Assembly (NCBI GenBank): GCA_002395225.1
Contig: DGWH01000153.1
Coordinates: 1-25,386, forward strand
Source of the DNA: Christensenella sp. UBA4263
GTDB lineage: Bacteria > Bacillota > Clostridia > Christensenellales > Aristaeellaceae
Length of the DNA stretch: 25,386 nucleotides
Direction: 5' to 3'
The position numbers were made by a program, and so were the translations under genes. Of this stretch, positions 7,981 through 16,810 are shown in pieces. The number at the start of each line of letters is the position of its first letter. Within the stretch, counting starts at the first letter, position 1. Below the pieces are notes generated by a model. The model worked only from the letters and a program-made list of their open reading frames with translations, made no database searches and was not told the DNA's origin.

Positions 7981-9294
7981 ATGCAAAAAGAAGATCCACG
8001 CTACGTCGCATACCTCTCTCTCCTCACGCAGGAACTGGTTCCCGCCATGGGATGTACGGAACCGGTTGCCGTTGCCTATGCGGCGGCAAAAGCCCGTGAG
8101 CTTCTTGGTGATATTCCGGAATCCGTGAAGGTCGGCTGCAGCGGAAGCATCATCAAGAACGTCAAAAGCGTCACCGTTCCAAATACCGGCGGAATGAAAG
8201 GCCTGGAGGCGGCCGCTGCGGCCGGCATCATTGCCGGCGATCCCAGCCGCAGGCTTGAGGTTATCTCCGGGGTCACTCCGGAGCAGTTTGGCCCCATCCG
8301 GGAATATCTCTCGAATACGGATATTCAGGTAGAGCACCTGAACGAGGAACACGTATTTGAAATTTTCATCACCGTCCGGAAAGGAACGCACCATGCCTCT
8401 GTCCGGATCACGGACACGCATACACACATTACACTGCTCGAAAAAGACGGTCAGGTTCAGTATGAAAGTCCGGCAGATGCGGCGGCGGCGGATAGTTCTG
8501 AACGTCAGCTGCTGAATGTGGCCGATATCTATGATTTTGCCAAAAGTCTGGATCTCGCGGATGTCATTCCCGTCCTTTCCCGGCAGATTGCCTGCAACAT
8601 GGCCATTGCCGAGGAAGGGCTGCGCAATCCGTACGGAGCCAACATCGGCAAAACGCTGCTCCGCTTTCACGGGGGTGCCGATGCACCCGTTGAAATCCGG
8701 GCACGGGCATGGGCCGCTGCCGGATCGGATGCCCGCATGCACGGCTGCAGCATGCCTGTCGTCATTAATTCCGGCAGCGGAAACCAGGGAATCACCGTTT
8801 CCGTTCCGGTCATCCTGTACGCCAGGGATATAGGCGCATCCGATGAGCTGCTTTACCGGTCCCTGGCACTGACCAACCTGGTGGCCATCCAGCAGAAAAC
8901 GTACATCGGCACGCTTTCCGCTTTCTGCGGCGCCGTCTGTGCAGGGGTCGGTGCCGGTGCAGGCATCGCGTTCCTGCTGGGAGAGGATCTGACAACCATC
9001 GCTCACACCATTGCCAACGCGCTGGCCATCCTGCCGGGCATGGTCTGTGACGGGGCAAAACCCTCCTGTGCCGCCAAGATCTCCCTGGCGGTTGAGGCCG
9101 GCATTTTCGGCTACCAGATGTACAAAAATGGTCAGCAGTTTTACGCAGGCGATGGTCTGGTTGTCAAAGGCGTGGATGCCAATGTCAGGAACGTCGGCCG
9201 TCTTGGCCGCGAGGGCATGCGCGAAACCAACCGCGAGATCATCGCCATGATGCTCGATAAGAACAACGTCTTCGGGAATTCCGCCGAAAGCTAG
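7981..9294 (+). CDS. cyuA: L-cysteine desulfidase, CyuA/YhaM family (iron-sulfur)
   Basis: The 437-residue product matches the family length of about 436. It should break L-cysteine into pyruvate, ammonia and sulfide in the cytosol, using a [4Fe-4S] cluster. The diagnostic N-terminus is present (VPAMGCTEPVAVAYA, Cys25), followed by SGSIIKN and the C-terminal cysteines of the serine-dehydratase-alpha-like fold (FCGAVCAG with Cys316 and Cys320, Cys356 in MVCDGAKPSC, Cys363). The GSGNQG turn near residue 265 is also typical. ATG 7981 has AAAGGA 8 bases upstream. It is followed after 91 bases by a dehydrogenase on the same strand, probably in one transcript. No LysR- or CyuR-type regulator is adjacent. 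The alternative name is UPF0597/L-serine dehydratase-like; desulfidase is the better-supported role. Confidence 0.9.
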   Translation: MQKEDPRYVAYLSLLTQELVPAMGCTEPVAVAYAAAKARELLGDIPESVKVGCSGSIIKNVKSVTVPNTGGMKGLEAAAAAGIIAGDPSRRLEVISGVTPEQFGPIREYLSNTDIQVEHLNEEHVFEIFITVRKGTHHASVRITDTHTHITLLEKDGQVQYESPADAAAADSSERQLLNVADIYDFAKSLDLADVIPVLSRQIACNMAIAEEGLRNPYGANIGKTLLRFHGGADAPVEIRARAWAAAGSDARMHGCSMPVVINSGSGNQGITVSVPVILYARDIGASDELLYRSLALTNLVAIQQKTYIGTLSAFCGAVCAGVGAGAGIAFLLGEDLTTIAHTIANALAILPGMVCDGAKPSCAAKISLAVEAGIFGYQMYKNGQQFYAGDGLVVKGVDANVRNVGRLGREGMRETNREIIAMMLDKNNVFGNSAES

Positions 9295-9385
9295 ACCATC
9301 CTGCAGAAACCGGATTCGGGAACAGCCCGTTTCCGCTTTCTGCTCATCCAATTCCCCAACCCATTCTGTCCACGGATGTATCCAG

Positions 9386-10453
9386 ATGAAACAGAACATG
9401 AAAGCAGTTGTTGCCCATTCAAAAGACCGGTACGTTCTTGAAGAGCTCCCCATTCCCGAACTGCGGGATGGGGACATATTGATAAAGGTGGAAGCCTGCG
9501 GCATCTGTGCCGGCGATATCAAGGCCCATGACGGCATCTCCCGCTTCTGGGGCGGCAACGGAATGCCTCCCTACGCGGAGCCGCCGTTTACCCCCGGGCA
9601 TGAATTCTTTGGCCGCATCGTCGCCATCCAGGGCGAGGTTCCCGGGAATTTTGCCGTTGGTGACCGGATTATTTCCGAGCAGATCGTCCCCTGCGGCGAG
9701 TGCTGGTACTGTAAGCGCGGGATGTACTGGCTCTGTGACCCGCACAACGTCTACGGCTTTAAAAACTACCTCAACGGCGGGATGGCCGAATACGCCATTC
9801 TGCCCCGCGGCTCCCGGAATTATCATGTCCCGGATTCCTTCACCATCCAGGAAGCCGCACTGATTGAACCCTTTGTCTGTTCTCTGCACGGCGTCCAGCA
9901 GGGACACATCACCCCCACGGATACCGTCATCCTTGCCGGTGCCGGAACCCTGGGCCTGGGAATGGTTCAGGCGATTCACGCCTTCTATCCCTGCCGCTGT
10001 CTGATCGTCCTGGACCTGATGGAGCATCGCCTGGAACTGGCCAAAAAATACGGTGCGGACCTGGTCATCAACCCGGCAAAAGAGAATGCCCTTAAGAAAG
10101 TCCTTGCGCTTACGGAGAACGTCGGATGTGATGTCTATATCGAGGCCACCGGACATCCCTCAGTCGTTCAGCAGGGACTGGATCTCGTCCGGAAAGACGG
10201 CACCTTTGTCGAATTTTCGGTTATGTCCGGTCCATCGACCATCGACTGGAGCATCATCGGGGATGCAAAAGAGATTACCATCCGCGGTTCCCAGCTCAGT
10301 CCGAACTGCTATCCGCAGGTCATTGACGGATTCAAAAACAGGCAGTTCTTCTCGGATGGGATCGTCTCACATCAGTTCCCCCTTCAGGACTTTGAAAAAG
10401 CCTATCTGACCGCACGAAGCAGCGAGTCTGTCAAAGTTATCCTCGTGCCCTGA
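9386..10453 (+). CDS. Zinc-dependent medium-chain alcohol/polyol dehydrogenase
   Basis: A 355-residue MDR-superfamily enzyme. Catalytic zinc ligands are visible at Cys41/Asp44 (ACGICAGDIKAHDG) and His72-Glu73 (PGHEFFG). A structural zinc site is formed by Cys103, Cys106, Cys109 and Cys117 (PCGECWYCKRGMYWLC). The NAD(P)-binding Rossmann turn is AGAGTLGLG at residues 184-192, and Asp210 at the end of the second strand (IVLD) favours NAD. The insertion FWGGNGMPPYAEPPF after the first zinc motif resembles erythritol/L-threitol dehydrogenases, so a polyol is a reasonable but unproven substrate. The binding site upstream is weak (GGA about 9 bases before); ATG 9398 (MKAVVAH) is an alternative start. 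It lies downstream of the cysteine desulfidase gene and ends before a strong hairpin. Confidence 0.88.
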   Translation: MKQNMKAVVAHSKDRYVLEELPIPELRDGDILIKVEACGICAGDIKAHDGISRFWGGNGMPPYAEPPFTPGHEFFGRIVAIQGEVPGNFAVGDRIISEQIVPCGECWYCKRGMYWLCDPHNVYGFKNYLNGGMAEYAILPRGSRNYHVPDSFTIQEAALIEPFVCSLHGVQQGHITPTDTVILAGAGTLGLGMVQAIHAFYPCRCLIVLDLMEHRLELAKKYGADLVINPAKENALKKVLALTENVGCDVYIEATGHPSVVQQGLDLVRKDGTFVEFSVMSGPSTIDWSIIGDAKEITIRGSQLSPNCYPQVIDGFKNRQFFSDGIVSHQFPLQDFEKAYLTARSSESVKVILVP

Positions 10454-10552
10454 GGCAGAAGCAGATAAGGCATATCCATCTCCTGAACTTTTCATGAACT
10501 CACCTGCCATTCGCCCGTAACTTTACCGTCCATTTCCGCATAGGAGAAGCCG

Positions 10553-10590
10553 AAAAACCGGGAGTATGGCCTCATCAGCCATACTCCCGG
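10553..10590 (-). terminator. Rho-independent terminator, possibly bidirectional
   Basis: A perfect 13-bp stem (CCGGGAGTATGGC at 10558-10570 with its complement at 10578-10590) has a 7-base loop. On the minus strand TTTTT follows directly (10557-10553). On the plus strand only a weak CATTCATTTT follows, but the position, 105 bases after the dehydrogenase stop, suits that gene too. Confidence 0.85.
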
Positions 10591-10826
10591 CATTCATTTT
10601 CCCACTCTTCCCCGGTCATCATCCGCCTGACCCGTTCCTCAATGCTCATGCTCTGCGGCCATGCCTCGAACCCAGCGAAGATATCCAGGCCTGCGGGGCT
10701 TTTTTGTGCTGTACCTGCTCTTCTCTCCACCACGCATCCGCACTTTTCTGCCTGCCTAACCTCGGCAATTCTCTTTTTACTCCCGGGATCACATTGATAG
10801 CGTCATATACATTTTTCACAGCTTTT
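10575..10826 (-). pseudogene. Coding relic of unknown family, start missing
   Basis: A minus-strand frame opens after a TGA near 10826 and ends at TGA 10575-10577. It has no ATG. Its last ~45 codons look coding: GLDIFAGFEAWPQSM, then SIEERVRRMMTGEEWENE and CREYG at the end. Another frame slightly upstream (AVKNVYDAINVIPGVK) also looks protein-like, which suggests a frameshifted short gene. The stop codon lies inside the terminator hairpin. I do not recognise the family; an alternative GTG start near 10733 lacks a binding site. Confidence 0.35.
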
Positions 10827-10891
10827 CTATCCCGAGCCGGTCCCATGCTTTTGGGGAAGGAAAATCATTCAGAGATTCAGGCCGATGAATT

Positions 10892-12311
10892 TCAATCCAG
10901 ATACTGTTCGATCGTTTGAATCAGATAAAGAGGCAGACGGATCGTTTCTGTTTCCTGTTCAACATAATTTGCCAGATTCTTCAAAGACAGTTTGAATCCC
11001 TTTTTCACACCGAAACGGCTGCAGAAAAGCCGATAGCTTTTCGCGCGGGTATTCTCTGCTGATTTCACCTCAACCGGAATCACCTTTCCCCTGTCCTCAA
11101 AGACGAAATCAACCTCTGCCTGATTTCCCGAGCGCCAGAAATACGGTGTGTACCCCATCTGCATCAGCTGATTCTGGACATAGTTTTCTGCCAGTGCTCT
11201 CCGAAAACGATCATAATGTTCCATTGCTTCGAGAATCACTCGAAAATCAACCCCGGCCATCCGGCGCAGCAATCCGACGTCCGCCACATAAACCTTAAAA
11301 TAAGCGGTCTCTGCCGAAAAGGAGAGCGGAAAATCCGGCTTCTCCACCCGTTCTGTCAGATAAACCAATCCGGCATCCTTCAGCCAGATCAGCGCATCCT
11401 CCAGTTCAGATGATCGCTTTCCTTCCTGTACATGTGAGAAAACAAACTTGTTATTATCCTATGCCAGCTGCCTGGGAACAGAGTCCCACACCCAGTGAAT
11501 TTTAGGCACCTGAGAGGCCGGGGGCATGCCTGAGGAAATCTTCTGAATACTTGGCAAGGATTCCATCGAGTACCTCATCCACGCGGGAATAGTCATGTGT
11601 TTCATTCCACACAGCAACAGCGGCCGGCATTCCGCCCGTAATCAGGTAGTTTTTATACGCCTTCTCCAGGGGTTCCCTGCACAGCTCCGGCAGCGGCCCA
11701 CCCTTTTCCCTTCGTAATGCCAATTCGAAGTACTCCTGATTTTCCGTTGCCATCAGGTATTCTTCAAAACTCATCGGGTACAGCTGCATCCGATCAATTT
11801 TCCCTACCGGAAAGGAGAGGCCCTGTCACGCAGTGACAGTTAGGCAAATCCAGGCCTCATGCAATTGCTGCTCCGGCAAATGACAACTGTGAGGCCTGCA
11901 AAGGAGGCCGACTTTCTTTTCTGTTCCACCTTAAGCAGGGAGCTCGCACAGACAACATGCAGACCGGGCATTTCCTCGCAAAAGTATTTTTATAGATATC
12001 AATGCTCTTGGACATGCCTGTATTTCATCCAGTATCAGAACGGCAGTGCCGGGCGCGATTTCAAAACCGAAAAAGACACTGCCCAGTTCCCGAATGATTC
12101 TTTTCGGGTTCAGGTCATACTCAAACAGTTCAGCAGCGCCTGACTCTTTCTCAAAATCGATATAGGCAACACGCTCGAACTGCTGTGAACAGAATTCCTG
12201 AATCAGCGTTGTTTTCCCGCACTGGCGTATGCCGGTAATCAGCAGCGGTTTATGGTCCGGACGCTCCTTCCATTTTAACAGCTTCCCCGACAGTTTGCGG
12301 TACGCACTCAT
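10892..12311 (-). pseudogene. AAA_14 / DUF4143 ATPase, decayed and interrupted
   Basis: The parts of one ATPase lie in order. The N-terminal AAA_14 domain begins MSAYRKLSGKLLKWKERP with Walker A GIRQCGKTT (residues 27-35) and Walker B VLILDEIQA. The middle reads GLSFPVGKIDRMQLYPMSFE, and the C-terminal DUF4143 domain includes AEVDFVFEDRGKVIPVEVKS. Damage is clear. A frameshift lies at about 11990-12000, near an A-run (continuing KYFCEEMPGLHVVCASSLL). An inserted repeat occupies about 11819-11930. A second frameshift is near 11520 (continuing VPKIHWVWDSVPRQLA), and a TAG lies at 11459-11461. The family is usually a single gene of about 400 residues of uncertain role, sometimes linked to toxin-antitoxin-like loci. 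The start has an unusually close GGGGGGAGG site. Confidence 0.92.
11819..11902 (-). repeat. Dispersed ~84-bp palindrome-ended repeat, copy A
   Basis: Read on the minus strand it starts TTTGCAGGCCTCAC, continues GTTGTCATTTGCCGGAG and ends in the palindrome CTGTCAC-TGC-GTGACAG (11839-11823). It is alignable along its length with copies B and C near 24.6-24.9 kb. It interrupts the ATPase pseudogene between its SLL and GLSFPVGK codons, which is direct evidence for insertion. Confidence 0.75.
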
Positions 12312-12342
12312 CCTCCCCCCGATTCATGGAATTTTCACGAAG

Positions 12343-12371
12343 AATATACCAAAACGACGGCTCAATTACAA
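12343..12371 (-). promoter_or_regulatory. Possible promoter of the ATPase pseudogene
   Basis: On the minus strand TTGTAA (12371-12366), a 17-base spacer and TATATT (12348-12343) lie 32 bases before the ATG at 12311. The -35 matches consensus at four of six positions. Confidence 0.4.
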
Positions 12372-12503
12372 TGTCTCGCAAAAGTTCATATGAATTTCAG
12401 CACATCCATTGCGATTATTCCTATGAACAATCGCATTGAATGTCTTTTTCTGATCCTGACACGGCCTTGTACCCGGTTGGTTGAGACCGACCCTGAACCC
12501 CAC

Positions 12504-12547
12504 AAAAAAGCCAGTCCCGAAAGAGAACATCTTCCGGGACTGGCTTT
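12504..12547 (-). terminator. Rho-independent terminator closing the NRPS-like operon
   Basis: An 18-bp stem with one mismatch (12507-12524 with 12530-12547, core AAAGCCAGTCCC) has a 5-base loop. On the minus strand a run of six T follows. It lies 80 bases after the FkbM stop and marks the operon's end. Confidence 0.93.
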
Positions 12548-12627
12548 ATATGGAACAGAGGGCTTTTCTTTAAGCCGCAGCCAGATTTCCCCAACAGCCT
12601 CTGATCTCAGACATCTTTGAAACTGGT

Positions 12628-13671
12628 TCAGCCTTCCTCAGAGCACGGGACCTCTGCAATCAGCATCGTCTCCGTCAGAACCGTCCCAATCGCCGGATGA
12701 CGGATTTTGAAGCGATACCCCAGATTCATCTCCTCCAGGATGGGCTTGATATGGAAGAAATCGTCCTCATTATGATAGATGCTGAACAGCAGCGCGGGTT
12801 TCATGCTCCGGATGGTTTCCATGGCACCGCGCAGCAACATCTGCTCTGCCCCTTCCACATCCACTTTCAGGAGACCCACCCGGAGGTCGTTTTCCTTTAC
12901 AAAATCATCCAGCGTCGTAATCTCCACCGTCTCGGTGCCAGCATATGGGACAGCACTGTTTCGAACCTGGGTATTGGTAGAGGAAATCAGCGATTGGGCC
13001 ATCTCTGCACTTCCCCTGGTCTCGCCCAGACCCATTTTACAGGCAGTGACATTGGTCAGACCGTTCAGTTCGATTGTTTTCTGAAGCTTCCCGAAGCTGT
13101 CCTCCGTGGGCTCAAAGGCATAGACCCGTCTGTTCGTCAGAGGCGACAAGATCAGGGCCGAGTCCCCGATAAACGCACCTGCATCGATAATATCCTTATC
13201 TGCCAGCGTGTCCGGATGGTCCAGATAGCCCAGACCGCAGCGATCCAGAAAAACGCAGGCTTCAAAGTCATCAACAGGAAGCATGCAGCCATTAAAGTAC
13301 CAGCAGTTCTCTGCCAGACGAATCGTTTCACCGGCAAGACGGTCCCGCATCTCCTTATAGGCACATTTCTCCTCTGCCGTATACAGATCCATATAACGTT
13401 CATTGCTGTGCTGAATTTTGCGGAGACGGTTCAGTGCACGCACCACGGTCTGTACGCTTTCCTCGTCCAGCCCCCGCACAAGTGCCAGAAAACGCTCACG
13501 AAGCTCGGGATTCTTTTCCCAGTCAGGCCTGAATTCACGGTAATACTCCCTCTCCCGAAAGGTATCCAGCATGTCCCCACTGCGCCCCGGGACAGCCGTT
13601 CCAGCCAGTGTATTCAGTTTTGCCAGAATCTGGTTTTGCTTCAAAAGCAGATTCTCATAATCATCAGGCAT
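12628..13671 (-). CDS. FkbM-family SAM-dependent methyltransferase
   Basis: A 347-residue protein with a C-terminal Methyltransf_21 (FkbM) domain. The SAM-binding glycine motif is IDAGAFIGDSALI (from residue 162), followed by VYAFEP near 183 and the family-typical LLKVDVEGAE (267-276). FkbM enzymes are usually O-methyltransferases acting on secondary metabolites or surface glycans. The first ~90 residues are helical, probably a coiled coil (LLLKQNQILAKLNTLAG), and are not part of the methyltransferase fold. The frame can also begin at GTG 13680, but ATG 13671 is better placed 8 bases after AAAGAG. It lies 61 bases after the A-PCP-C gene and is the last gene before the operon terminator, so a tailoring role is inferred. 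Confidence 0.88.
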   Translation of the reverse strand: MPDDYENLLLKQNQILAKLNTLAGTAVPGRSGDMLDTFREREYYREFRPDWEKNPELRERFLALVRGLDEESVQTVVRALNRLRKIQHSNERYMDLYTAEEKCAYKEMRDRLAGETIRLAENCWYFNGCMLPVDDFEACVFLDRCGLGYLDHPDTLADKDIIDAGAFIGDSALILSPLTNRRVYAFEPTEDSFGKLQKTIELNGLTNVTACKMGLGETRGSAEMAQSLISSTNTQVRNSAVPYAGTETVEITTLDDFVKENDLRVGLLKVDVEGAEQMLLRGAMETIRSMKPALLFSIYHNEDDFFHIKPILEEMNLGYRFKIRHPAIGTVLTETMLIAEVPCSEEG

Positions 13672-13732
13672 TCTTTTCACTCTTTCTGTTTTTGCCGTTC
13701 TTTACCATTAAACCGCTGGCTGACAGGTTTTG

Positions 13733-16700
13733 TCATGCCTTTTCCCGCAGACGCGCCTCCAGCCTTTGGACCATTTCCTTTGTGAACCCGGTATCATACT
13801 GAGCCGGATCATAGCGCAGACTCAAATGGAGACAATCCTCGCTTTCCCACAGGAAATTTCCCTCAGGGAACACGCCATAATCAAACGCATACAAAGGCGA
13901 CACGCCCCGCATTCCCTCCCGTTCCGGGAACAGGAGCGGATTAATATGTCCCGCAACAGGCGGCACCGTTTCCGTGCCAAAGGCGGCTCGCATGATTTCC
14001 TTCATTGACAGCATCCCGTAGCGGTCCGCCATCAGACAGCCGTTCATAAACTCTTTCTCTGACTGTCCCCGGGTGATCCGAACCGGAACACTGTTGACAA
14101 GACAGCCCACGGTTTCCGTGATCCCCTGAACGGGCATGGCTCTGCCGGAAATCACGCATTCAAAAAACACGCTCTCCGCTCCAAGGACCTCCAGAAGCGC
14201 GGAACCATAGGCAAACAGGACCATGGAGGAAAGGGAGACCTCAAGCGCCGCGCAGCGCTGCTTCAGCGCCTCCGTCTCCTCCCGGCTCAGAATAATGTTA
14301 TACGCTCCGGGGCGATTGGCACTTTGAGCAATGTCAAGCGGATTGATAAGTCCGAGAGAATTCACCGTTACCCAGGGATTGTCCTCTGCATGATAGTCCT
14401 TGTCGTCTTTTGGCGCCGGAATGATCGCGGGAACCGCCCCCTGCAGGTAATCATGCCAGAATGTTTCCGCCTCTTTCCGCTGTTCAGCGCCATGACAATA
14501 GGTAAGCCAGGAAATATAGGCATCCTGACGTTCCGGGCTCTCGGTCAGCAGATTTTCCAGCAGGAGAATCTCGCTCAGTCCGTCTACCGCCGTATGGTCG
14601 CAGATCTGGATAATGGCCGTTTCATCATCTGCCGTTCTGAAGGCAATCGGGCAGAACAGTGTTTCCGGCTTCGGGAACCCGTAAAGCTGCGTCAGATACA
14701 GCCCTACTGCCGCCTGCCTGCGATCCGGTTTCAGATTGCGTAAATCGTGATACTCCCAGGACGCTTCTTTTTGTGCAAGAACTTTTGTAAAGGTTTCATC
14801 GCCGTCCTCAAACAGAACGCCGCGAAGCGCCGGATGATTGCGAACGATCCGTTCTGCCCGTTCCCGGAACACTTCCTCTTCGATGCCAAAGGGAATCCGG
14901 TAGGATTTCACCACACGGAAATGCCGCCTGATCCAGGTTTTCTGCATATCCGTTGCCGGAAATACGCGGGATGTCCGCACATCCTGTTCCGGCCGGAAAT
15001 CCGGTTCATTTGCAGCGGCTGTCTGAACGTTCCCTGTGTTCTGTGCCACCGGCGCAGTCTCCGGCTGTTCAGGCCGATTGTCGGATTGCACCCGGGCGGC
15101 AAGTTCATGAACCGATTCCGCTTTCAGAAAATCCGGCATGGACAGGACATATCCCTCATCATACAGACGGCTGATCAGCAGAATGGCGGCAAGGGAATCC
15201 ATCCCCTGTGACACCAGACTCCGATCCGCCGAGAGTGAGGACATCTCCGTCTGCAGGACCTGTGCGGCCTGCTGCAAAATCAGCGTCTCCAGCGGGCTGA
15301 GAGGCTTATCGGATGCCGCAGAGCGAACATCCGACTCTGCCGCATCGGGCACAAGCGCCTCCAGCGCACGGTAGTCCGTTTTTCCGTTATTCCCGATCGG
15401 CAATTGCTCAAGCCGCACCAGCACAGCGGGAACCATATACGGGCTCAGCCGGGTATGCAGATAGTCACGAAGCTGTGCAGCCTCCGCCGGCGCTGAGGGA
15501 TCATCCGTATAAAAGGCAGCCAGTACGGGTGTTCCCGTCTTTGTGCGGCCCAGCACAGCACCGACACGTGTGATGCTGCCGTAATCAAGAATGACCCGCT
15601 CCACCTCCGGCAGTTCAATGCGCTGTCCGTGAAGCTTAACCATCCGGTCATTCCGCCCGCGCAGGACGATGCGGCCCGTGTCCGTCAGGAAACCCACATC
15701 ACCGGTGCGCACATAGCGCTCGCCATCCAGCATCAGGTTCTTTTTGCTGAACTGATGGGCACTCTCCGCCTCATCCGGCCCATCCGGTCCCTCAATATAG
15801 TACCGGTCAAAAAGGGTCGATGAATGAATACAGATCTCTGCCGTCTCCCCCGCCTGTGCCTCCCTGTCCTCATCAAAAAGGCGCAGACTCACCGGTTCAG
15901 CCGGATGCATGCCGGGTTCTGTTGACCGCTCATCCCTCCAGCCAATCCCAAAGGTCTCCGTCTGCCCGTAAAGGCTGATGACCGATGTCTTTGCAGGAAA
16001 TACCCTCATGATTTTTTCCCGCAGCGCATCCGATACCGGCTCGGTGAAAAACTGCAGGGCGCTGACATGACCAGTGGCCCGGCAAAAGCGTTCATTATCC
16101 AGGAATACCGCCAGCTGTGTCGGCATGATTGCCAGCAGGCAGCTTTCATTTTCTTCCAGATAACGGCAGAACGCCGGAATCGAAACCTGTTCCTCTTCGA
16201 TCAGCAGGACCAGTTTCTTGCCATTCAGCACTGCAACCGGATACTCATAGTGATACGCGACAATAAAGCCCTGCTGCAAATGCCCGATAATCGTCGAAAA
16301 TTCTGCCGGACAAATTCCCGGAACATTGATCTGATACGGATACTCCTCATACAGCCGACAGACAGAGGCCTGGCTTTGACAGACGCCCTTCGGACGTCCT
16401 GTCGTCCCGGAGGTGACCAGCAGCATTCCGGGATCTGTCTCCGAGGCAAGCCGCAGTTTTGCCGGCTCACACCGCCGGAGCTGCGCCAGTCTTTCCTCAT
16501 CGATCACGGCCGCAAGTGTGCAGGCAGATGAGATCGACCGAAAGCGCTCCTCCGGCATATCCCCCGAGATGGGGACAATCGCGGCACCTGCCTTGATCAC
16601 ACCGAAAATCGCCGCAACCATTCTCTCACTGCGGGGCATCCGAATGGCCACAAAACTGCCGGGGCCGATTCCTTCCCGCTGCAGCCCGGCGGCAACACGG

Positions 16701-16810
16701 TCCGTCAGTTCATCAAACTCCGCATAGCTCATGGTCCTTCCGTCGCAGGCGATGGCGATTCCCTGAAACTGTCCGCGTCTGGACAGAATCAGTTCCTGAA
16801 CTGTTTTCAT
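13733..16810 (-). CDS. NRPS-like protein: adenylation - carrier - condensation (A-PCP-C)
   Basis: A 1025-residue protein in an unusual A-PCP-C order. The adenylation domain spans about 1-485: P-loop TSGTTGRPKG at 133-142, SLYGQTETFG at 279-288, YVRTGDVGF at 366-374, GRNDRMVKLHGQRIELPE at 385-402, and the C-terminal catalytic Lys477 (NNGKTDY). The carrier domain lies at about 503-575 with Ser539 (LVSQGMDSLAA) for phosphopantetheine. A linker rich in Gln/Ala/Pro (578-605) precedes a condensation domain (615-1025) with DHTAVDG at 738-744 and GCLVNSVPVRI. The usual HHxxxDG starts with Asp instead of the first His, but the catalytic His739 and Asp743 are kept. The A4 region (FIVAYHYEY, 182-190) has no Asp for an alpha-amino group. 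ATG 16810 overlaps the hydrolase stop by four bases (ATGA). Confidence 0.92.
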   Translation of the reverse strand: MKTVQELILSRRGQFQGIAIACDGRTMSYAEFDELTDRVAAGLQREGIGPGSFVAIRMPRSERMVAAIFGVIKAGAAIVPISGDMPEERFRSISSACTLAAVIDEERLAQLRRCEPAKLRLASETDPGMLLVTSGTTGRPKGVCQSQASVCRLYEEYPYQINVPGICPAEFSTIIGHLQQGFIVAYHYEYPVAVLNGKKLVLLIEEEQVSIPAFCRYLEENESCLLAIMPTQLAVFLDNERFCRATGHVSALQFFTEPVSDALREKIMRVFPAKTSVISLYGQTETFGIGWRDERSTEPGMHPAEPVSLRLFDEDREAQAGETAEICIHSSTLFDRYYIEGPDGPDEAESAHQFSKKNLMLDGERYVRTGDVGFLTDTGRIVLRGRNDRMVKLHGQRIELPEVERVILDYGSITRVGAVLGRTKTGTPVLAAFYTDDPSAPAEAAQLRDYLHTRLSPYMVPAVLVRLEQLPIGNNGKTDYRALEALVPDAAESDVRSAASDKPLSPLETLILQQAAQVLQTEMSSLSADRSLVSQGMDSLAAILLISRLYDEGYVLSMPDFLKAESVHELAARVQSDNRPEQPETAPVAQNTGNVQTAAANEPDFRPEQDVRTSRVFPATDMQKTWIRRHFRVVKSYRIPFGIEEEVFRERAERIVRNHPALRGVLFEDGDETFTKVLAQKEASWEYHDLRNLKPDRRQAAVGLYLTQLYGFPKPETLFCPIAFRTADDETAIIQICDHTAVDGLSEILLLENLLTESPERQDAYISWLTYCHGAEQRKEAETFWHDYLQGAVPAIIPAPKDDKDYHAEDNPWVTVNSLGLINPLDIAQSANRPGAYNIILSREETEALKQRCAALEVSLSSMVLFAYGSALLEVLGAESVFFECVISGRAMPVQGITETVGCLVNSVPVRITRGQSEKEFMNGCLMADRYGMLSMKEIMRAAFGTETVPPVAGHINPLLFPEREGMRGVSPLYAFDYGVFPEGNFLWESEDCLHLSLRYDPAQYDTGFTKEMVQRLEARLREKA

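Larger units (their letters stand above)
10454..10891. other. Gap between dehydrogenase and ATPase pseudogene
   Basis: 10454-10552 shows nothing. 10553-10590 is a strong hairpin. 10575-10826 holds a minus-strand coding relic without a start. 10827-10891 is the short run-off after the ATPase pseudogene. No RNA gene is recognised. Confidence 0.5.
12312..12627. other. Intergenic region between ATPase pseudogene and FkbM gene
   Basis: It contains a possible promoter for the ATPase pseudogene (12343-12371) and the FkbM-gene terminator (12504-12547). A short inverted repeat (TGCGATT...AATCGCA, about 12409-12434) has unknown meaning. I see nothing in 12436-12503 or 12548-12627. Confidence 0.5.

Noticed and set aside
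7906..9558. 550-codon minus-strand open frame
   Set aside because: It is the antisense of the cysteine desulfidase gene, whose motifs and binding site are clear, and it has no domain of its own.
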